Below are positions 58,868 through 64,000 of a stretch of DNA of 64,000 bases, one piece after another. A program made the translations under genes and the position numbers. The DNA comes from Prototheca cutis. Its lineage: Eukaryota; Chlorophyta; Trebouxiophyceae; Chlorellales; Chlorellaceae. The DNA is taken from the NCBI GenBank assembly GCA_002897115.2, contig BCIH01000007.1, positions 1,173,810-1,237,809 on the forward strand. Direction: 5' to 3'. Each line of letters begins with the position of its first letter. Position 1 is the first letter of the stretch. The notes beneath the pieces were generated by a model. It did not search any database, was not told where the DNA came from, and saw nothing but the letters and a program-made list of their open reading frames with translations.

Positions 58868-59156
58868 GAGGACAGGGCGGCCGAGCTGCGGATTGGGCGC
58901 GGGCATGTGGCTGCCCCTCGCGTTTGCAGGCCCCAAGTTGCCGGGGAAGCCTTGTCCTCGTCATCGGTTATACAGCCGTCCGTGCGCTTCATTCAGCGGG
59001 CTGCGGTTGGGCGCCGGAAAGCCAGTGCTCGGGGTGGTCACTGCGCAATTTCCTGCAACGGCAGCGCAAGGTTTGGGAGGGAATGAGCCCCGCGCAGATG
59101 TGTCACCCCAGCACCAGATCGTTGGGGCATTGCGCACTGCACTTCTTTCCCTGCCC

Positions 59157-60012
59157 TCACCGTAGTTTGCCGTGTAGAGCCTGGCACTCCGTGATGAAAC
59201 TCTCCCTGGCAATGGCACACGGGATGAGGCAGTAGGGACTGGGAGGTGGTCACCGTTGATNTGTTGCTCGGGCATCGCAATGGAACGGAGGAAATGGCTC
59301 ATATGACCAGACAGCACACCTTGATGCGTCCAGGGCCGAATCGATCCTGTCCATCTTTTCCTTGGTCGACAGCTCTTGTCGAACGATCTTGTCCAGCTCA
59401 GCCTACATGACTCCGTGACCCATACAGTCTGATTGGAGGACACAGCCGAATCCTGTCGATGACGAAGGCAGTCAGTGTCCTGCAAACCACTACCTCGACA
59501 CACCTGCNTCATTGCAACCTCTTTTTCCACCAGCAAGCAATCGGACGTCGTGGCTGCCAGCTTTTCTCTGGTGTGCGCCATGGTATGCTGCAGCTCGGAA
59601 TTTTTGGCTCGGAGATCCGCAATCTCCTGTGGGAAAGCAGGCGAGGGTTCCGTGTTTCCGTGCAATGTGCCCAGTTGCTTTGAATNAGNGTGACCTAATG
59701 CTGTACACACGATCGCACCTTTGTGAAGCTCGCTTGCNGTTGCTGGATATCCTTGAGCTGGCTCTCTGTCGACGATTTTGTAGGGGAGTTGATGAGCAGT
59801 GCTTCCACGCCAGTCGAACAGAAGCACGTACCCTGGCTTCTCTTGGCACCTTGAACAGTAGTGATAGAATCCAGCATACCTGATGCACCATATTGGTCGA
59901 CGTACTGGCCCAACAGCCTCTCGAAATCGGCAGTCTTCGGGACCGCCGGCCCGTCCTTTCCACCTGTACGCCGTGCGGCCAGAGACCGCCCAAGAGCCTG
60001 TCCTTGACGCAT
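59157..60012 (-). CDS. Coiled-coil protein of unknown function
   Basis: Minus-strand exons: 59880-60012, about 59,716-59,815, about 59,510-59,630, about 59,325-59,407 and about 59,157-59,203. Conceptually they give roughly 150-170 residues, with heptad-like helices: SSTESQLKDIQQ, EIADLRAKNSELQHTMAHTREKL, AELDKIVRQELSTKEKMDRIDSAL and FITECQALHGKL. The N-terminus is basic, then has DFERLLGQYVDQYGAS. No enzymatic motif. The wording is reminiscent of taxilin- or IFT-like coiled coils, but I cannot assign a family. Several Ns interrupt the exons. It converges with PSRP-3 (289 bp) and is divergent from the kinase gene. Confidence 0.55.
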
Positions 60013-60537
60013 GGCAGATGCGCTATGAATTTATAATGGCCTTAAATGATCAGAATGCATGTGAAAATGCCTGGAAAGACACGCCTGAGATGGCCCTGGG
60101 CAGGGCGTGACGTGTCGCCCAGGTTTCATCCAGGCCCCCACATCGGCGTTGTTACCCGGCCGCCTACGATCATGGAAGGCTAGCCCACACGGTGCATGAC
60201 GCCGCCCATGCCTCTTCAGTTCACCCATTTTGATGGTTTACAGTCTGATATGATCTCGACATTATTGTGAGATGGCATTCAGCAGACGGAGGCCCTGTGT
60301 CTCGGCAACCACCCTAGGTGTGCGCATGGAGTTGTGGGAAGGTTGCCGTGCGTGTGCATGCCACCAAAAGAATGGCACGACTCATTGCTAGCCCGATCGG
60401 CAAATTTCAGGACTGCTCAAGCATTCGTTTCTAAAGATTCGAAGCAAGGCCAAGTCGGCGAGGTGTGAATCGGTTCCCAGATCCGGCACGGTAGGGTTTG
60501 GGCGGTCATGTGACTGTGTNGATAGGCCCTTGTCTGC
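60013..60537. other. Divergent promoter region, coiled-coil gene and kinase
   Basis: About 525 bp with one N; no gene supported. Confidence 0.4.
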
Positions 60538-61832
60538 ATGCCATGCATCATGGTACTACTTCAAACTGAAATGATGCACAGCACATTGCCTCATGCTCGC
60601 ATCACGCAGCCCGAGAACACCCTACGGCGGGCCGTCACCTCGTTCAGCAGGGAACCCAGTCCGGTCGCCGATGCGGACACCGAGACCTGTCATCCAGACA
60701 TGTCCGTGCCATCGACGCCGGTAATGACTTGGCGGGTACATTACAATGCGCGAAGAAGTTGATTCGACGATGCAGCTGATCCTGCCGACAGGAGTACCGG
60801 GCCCCCTCCAACCTGCAGGTGGCTGACCGGCATTTTGAGATGGCTGCGCAGGTAAGCCGTTCGCCAACCTCCGTGAAACCCAGTTCTCTATTGAAATGTT
60901 CACGTGCCAATCTCATTGCTGTGATTTCAATCCATGGAACGTTCCACGCGCAGTCATCCGGTGAGCGGAAATACCGGCTCGAGGCCAGTCTTGTCATTAC
61001 GGAGGGCTCCGTCCTTCGCATCCAGGACTACACCGTCAAGACCTGTGACTCTTTGGGAGAGGGCGGCCTGGGAACCGTCTACACGGCAGAGCATCCATCT
61101 GGAAGGCTCGTTGCTATCAAAATCGGCTACGCCATGGAAAGCAAGGACTTCACGTGGTGCGCAAGGGGTGCGGCCAAACCCATGCCACTTCTTGTCATGT
61201 TTCCAGGCAGTGCAGTGTGTGAGTGTGCTCGATTTGGACCTTTGTGCGCAACAGGCCATCCAGATCCACTTCTGTCCTCCACTGTGCACAGGCAGACGGC
61301 CCTCACCGAATGGAATACCTACGTTGCACTGACACATGGGCAACCATGTCAGTGGCTCCCAAGAGTGTACCATTTTGGGGTGTACGCTTGCCCTGGNGGT
61401 GTAGCACCCTGGTGCGTGGAATTGGGTGCCTTTGTCGGTGCAGCACTGCCGTGCATCCTGTCGGGAATCAGTTCCCTGGTCGGGAACAGATGGAATGATG
61501 CTCGAGCTCGGCGCATGCCCCCATTCCGCGCCGACCGGCCCACTGGCAACCGCTCTCAACAGGATGACAATGCAGCTGCTCGGCTCCTCCCTCTTTGACC
61601 TGCGGCGTCAGCGTGTGCTCACACAGGCCGACGTCCCTGAAGTGGGCCTGGCAGCCGTGGACGCCCTGCGCTGGCTTCATGGCAAGGGCTTCCTGCATCG
61701 TGACATCAAGCCTGAGGCATGTGGGATCTGGCGGGGAGAGGGTCCCGTATCGTGCTGTACGATCGCCAGCCGCTGCTAACCTCCCCGGTGTGTCATTGCC
61801 CCGCACTTGCCATTATCTTTTGCCCCTCCATC

Positions 61833-61899
<67 letters not shown>

Positions 61900-62937
61900 A
61901 ACACACACGCACACACACACTCCTACGTGCTCACCATGCACACACAGAACCTTGTCATGTCCCGGACGTGGGGGCCCGGGCAGCAGCCCGACCTTCGGCT
62001 GGTGGACCTGGGCATGGCACAGCAGTGGCAGGCGGGCGCAGAGCCGCAGGCCCCGAGTTTTGCAGGAGAGGCTGTCCTGGGTTGGTTGGCATGCCTGGGT
62101 TGTACCACCAGACTGGGTGCGGTGCTTGCTCACTGCCACCGCATCCATCCGCACTCAACAAAGCTTGTCAGTGCCGTGCTGCAGGGACCCCCGACTATGC
62201 CAGCATGTCGGGGCTATACGAGGATCTGCTGGGGCCCAAAGACGACATGGAGTCCCTGGCCTACACTCTCCTCTTCCTCTGGCTGGGAAGGCTGCCCTGG
62301 TGGGTGCATGCATGAGGGTGTGGGCTCCCCCCCCCCCGTATGTCCAACTGGTGCTGTTGTCATTGTTGGAGATCAGGAGGTTCCAAATCTTGAGCACAAA
62401 CGCACCTTGCTCGTGGTGCATGCACCACAACTGTGAGGCTTCACCACACCTGCACACATGAATCGCCTGGGAATTTCCCAGTTCACACCCAGATTTGGAG
62501 CTCTTTCCTCCAAAAACTGTTACAGGACGGGACTGCCAGACACGTTGTCCATCCGTGAGAGTGGGCCAAGCGGCTGGACCCGGGACGAGCTCATCTCCAT
62601 GGCACAGAAGCGGGAAGCCATGCTTGGCCAGGCTATTGATGATGGTGTGTGTCGAGAGGGTCTCTCCCTTGCTTCTCTAAGTCGGGGTGTGAGTGCTCTC
62701 TAAGCTAGCATGACAGTTCATGCCGAATCATGCACGTCAAGGAACGACACGGTCACCCCCACAGGGATGGTGCCGGCCTTCCTGGAAGACTGGTTGGACC
62801 ANTGTGCATCCCTGGGGCCCAGGGACCTGCCCGACTACCAGTTCCTCAAGGACTTGCTCACATCGGGGCCTTCTCCCCAGCAGACCCTGTGCAAGGGAGC
62901 GGCAGTCAACGCACNTGTACTGCGCAGCGAAGAGTGA
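60538..62937 (+). CDS. CK1-like protein kinase
   Basis: Multi-exon gene; supported exons are 60538-60720 (start uncertain), 60792-60851, 60954-61153 and 61292 to about 61,372. A fifth ends at 61,716, and further ones run from 61,948, about 62,180 to 62,299, about 62,530 to 62,643 and 62,765 to 62,937. Kinase elements in order: LGEGGLGTVYTAEH (Gly-rich loop), VAIKIG (ATP lysine), MTMQLLGSSLFDLRR, WLHGKGFLHRDIKPEN (catalytic loop), LRLVDLGMAQQW (DLG replaces DFG), GTPDYAS, DDMESLAYTLLFLWLGRLPW and a short CK1-style C-lobe (DYQFLKDLL). The pattern fits the casein kinase 1/VRK group. The catalytic loop joins the next exon as KPE|N through an apparent GC-AG intron with a 64-nt poly-C tract. The exon between 61,372 and 61,560 is unresolved. 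Confidence 0.75.
61835..61898. repeat. Poly-C tract, 64 nt
   Basis: Uninterrupted C run in the kinase intron, 49 nt before the acceptor CACAG at 61,947. Confidence 0.95.
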
Positions 62938-63250
62938 ATGCCCTTGGGGGCTGCGGGCTGCCCGTGCCTCAAGTGTGCCCGGCGTGATCTCCCAAACCTG
63001 AATTACTGCATCGCATCAGAAAATGAACGTGTGCGCTCAGAGTTGTTCTGGGAGTGAATTGGTGAAGTGGCCAGAGCACGGTTTCGGTTTTCCCATGGGT
63101 TCTGCAACGACCTTCTGGGCAGCTTCCATGAAAGGAATGCAAGATGACGCGCACGTTTTGTTAACGTGGAGATCGCCCCGGGACCAAAACAGCGGCTCCT
63201 GGCTAAACGAACGTACAAAACTCCATGCTTTCGAGCAGGCAATATGAACG

Positions 63251-63700
63251 ATGTCGGACAAAAGGGATATTGTAAATCGCTTAGACTCCTCCGACATCCG
63301 GGACATTGCCCGCGCTGTAGCCACCTCCCCATCCAACCCGAGGAGCCTGTCGGAGGGCGAGGTTGACGGGCCCACCCAGTCTCTGAAGACATCTTCAACC
63401 GATCATCATCAACGACTGGCGCCTGTTCAGACAGATGCCGCTGTGAGCGACCGAGCAGACAGCTGGCCATACACTGACATGTGTCCATCTCCCCTGCAAG
63501 GATGAGGCATTGGCGCTTGCTTCTCAGAACGAACCTTTGTGCCATTCATCGATGAACTTGTGGCGCACCATGCATTATGATGCGCATGTCTTGGCCTCGG
63601 CATCCGCTTGCTGTCCTGTACACACTGGGCTGTTTCTGCAGGTCCGCTCGCTTGAGCTGCACTGCGCCTTGATTTCTCCCTGCGACCGTGACTTTTTACA
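63251..63700 (+). CDS. Possible first exons of an unidentified gene
   Basis: An ATG at 63,251 opens 84 codons: a charged N-terminus (MSDKRDIVNRLDSSDIRDIARAV), then a Ser/Pro/Asp-rich stretch, without family resemblance. A following exon-like piece after CTGCAAG at 63,502 (DEALALASQNEP) and another after CTGCAG at 63,641 hint at further exons, but neither is certain. The acid/base-rich wording is more protein-like than neighbouring frames. Confidence 0.3.
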
Positions 63701-64000
63701 TTGAGAAAACTGCGACGTGGTGAGGTTCATGACTCATGCACAAGAAAGAAGCGGTTCATCTTGCGGTGGCGGGATGTTTGAGTGCCAAATTTGAGTGCCA
63801 AGTTCTCTCAAGGCGACCTGCGCCAGGACGCACAGCACAGGGAGCTGATGCCCAAAAAAATGGAGCGCGGAGAGGCCATCCCTCCCACATTGCGCAAACA
63901 ACACTGCAGCACAGTTGAATTGAGAAAAAGGTTCGCAGGCGGAAATCATGAGCGCACAGCGGCGGATCGCTCTCGGCTCTCGCAATTGGGGGGGGCGGGG
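63701..64000. other. Window end, unassigned
   Basis: No feature supported; ends in a G run at the window edge. Confidence 0.4.

Overview
The window looks like nuclear DNA of a photosynthetic green-lineage alga, most likely a chlorophyte. It is GC-rich, and almost every gene is split by short GT-AG introns (a few look GC-AG). It encodes plastid- and mitochondrion-directed proteins: plastid ribosomal protein PSRP-3/Ycf65, a TrpB with a leader, a bacterial-type valyl-tRNA synthetase, an SP1/MUL1-type envelope RING ligase, biotin synthase, TIM22 and an MTM1-type carrier. The species is not determined. All exon boundaries were read by eye from splice signals, reading frame and family similarity.

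Region 1 (1-18,100) is a head-to-tail array of seven NAP1-type histone-chaperone genes: one truncated by the window edge, five that read open, one pseudogene. The complete copies share the same five-exon plan with identical intron phases (1,0,0,1). They differ mainly in the C-terminal tail: acidic plus a CKQQ CaaX box, a long Gly/Gln/Arg-rich tail, an Asp/Glu run plus CRQQ, or no tail at all. The upstream DNA of copies 3-7 and the downstream DNA of several copies are also homologous, so the duplicated unit is gene plus flanks. Two of the gaps are longer than the others, and each extra stretch carries a decayed Fanzor/TnpB-like C-terminus (about 5,030-5,173 on +, 15,616-16,080 on -).

Region 2 (18,900-31,800) holds valyl-tRNA synthetase (+), tryptophan synthase beta (-), the RING ligase (-) and ATP-type PEP carboxykinase (+).

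Region 3 (31,800-50,800) starts with what appears to be a circularly permuted tRNA-Ala(AGC) gene, in which the 3' half precedes the 5' half. It continues with a fatty acid/sterol hydroxylase (-), biotin synthase (+), a small ankyrin protein (-), an MTM1/SLC25A39-like carrier (+), a membrane sulfotransferase (+), a type II membrane glycosyltransferase (-), a calcineurin-B-like protein (+), TilS (-) and TIM22 (-).

Region 4 (50,800-64,000) holds a PP2C phosphatase (+), the spliceosomal G-patch/KOW protein GPKOW/MOS2 (-), PSRP-3 (+), a coiled-coil protein (-), a CK1-like kinase (+) and the start of an unidentified gene. Neighbours mostly alternate strand, giving short divergent promoters and short convergent 3' ends. 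Introns carry striking simple repeats: poly-C of about 64 nt, poly-G of about 70 nt, (AC)n, and (TAAAA)n.
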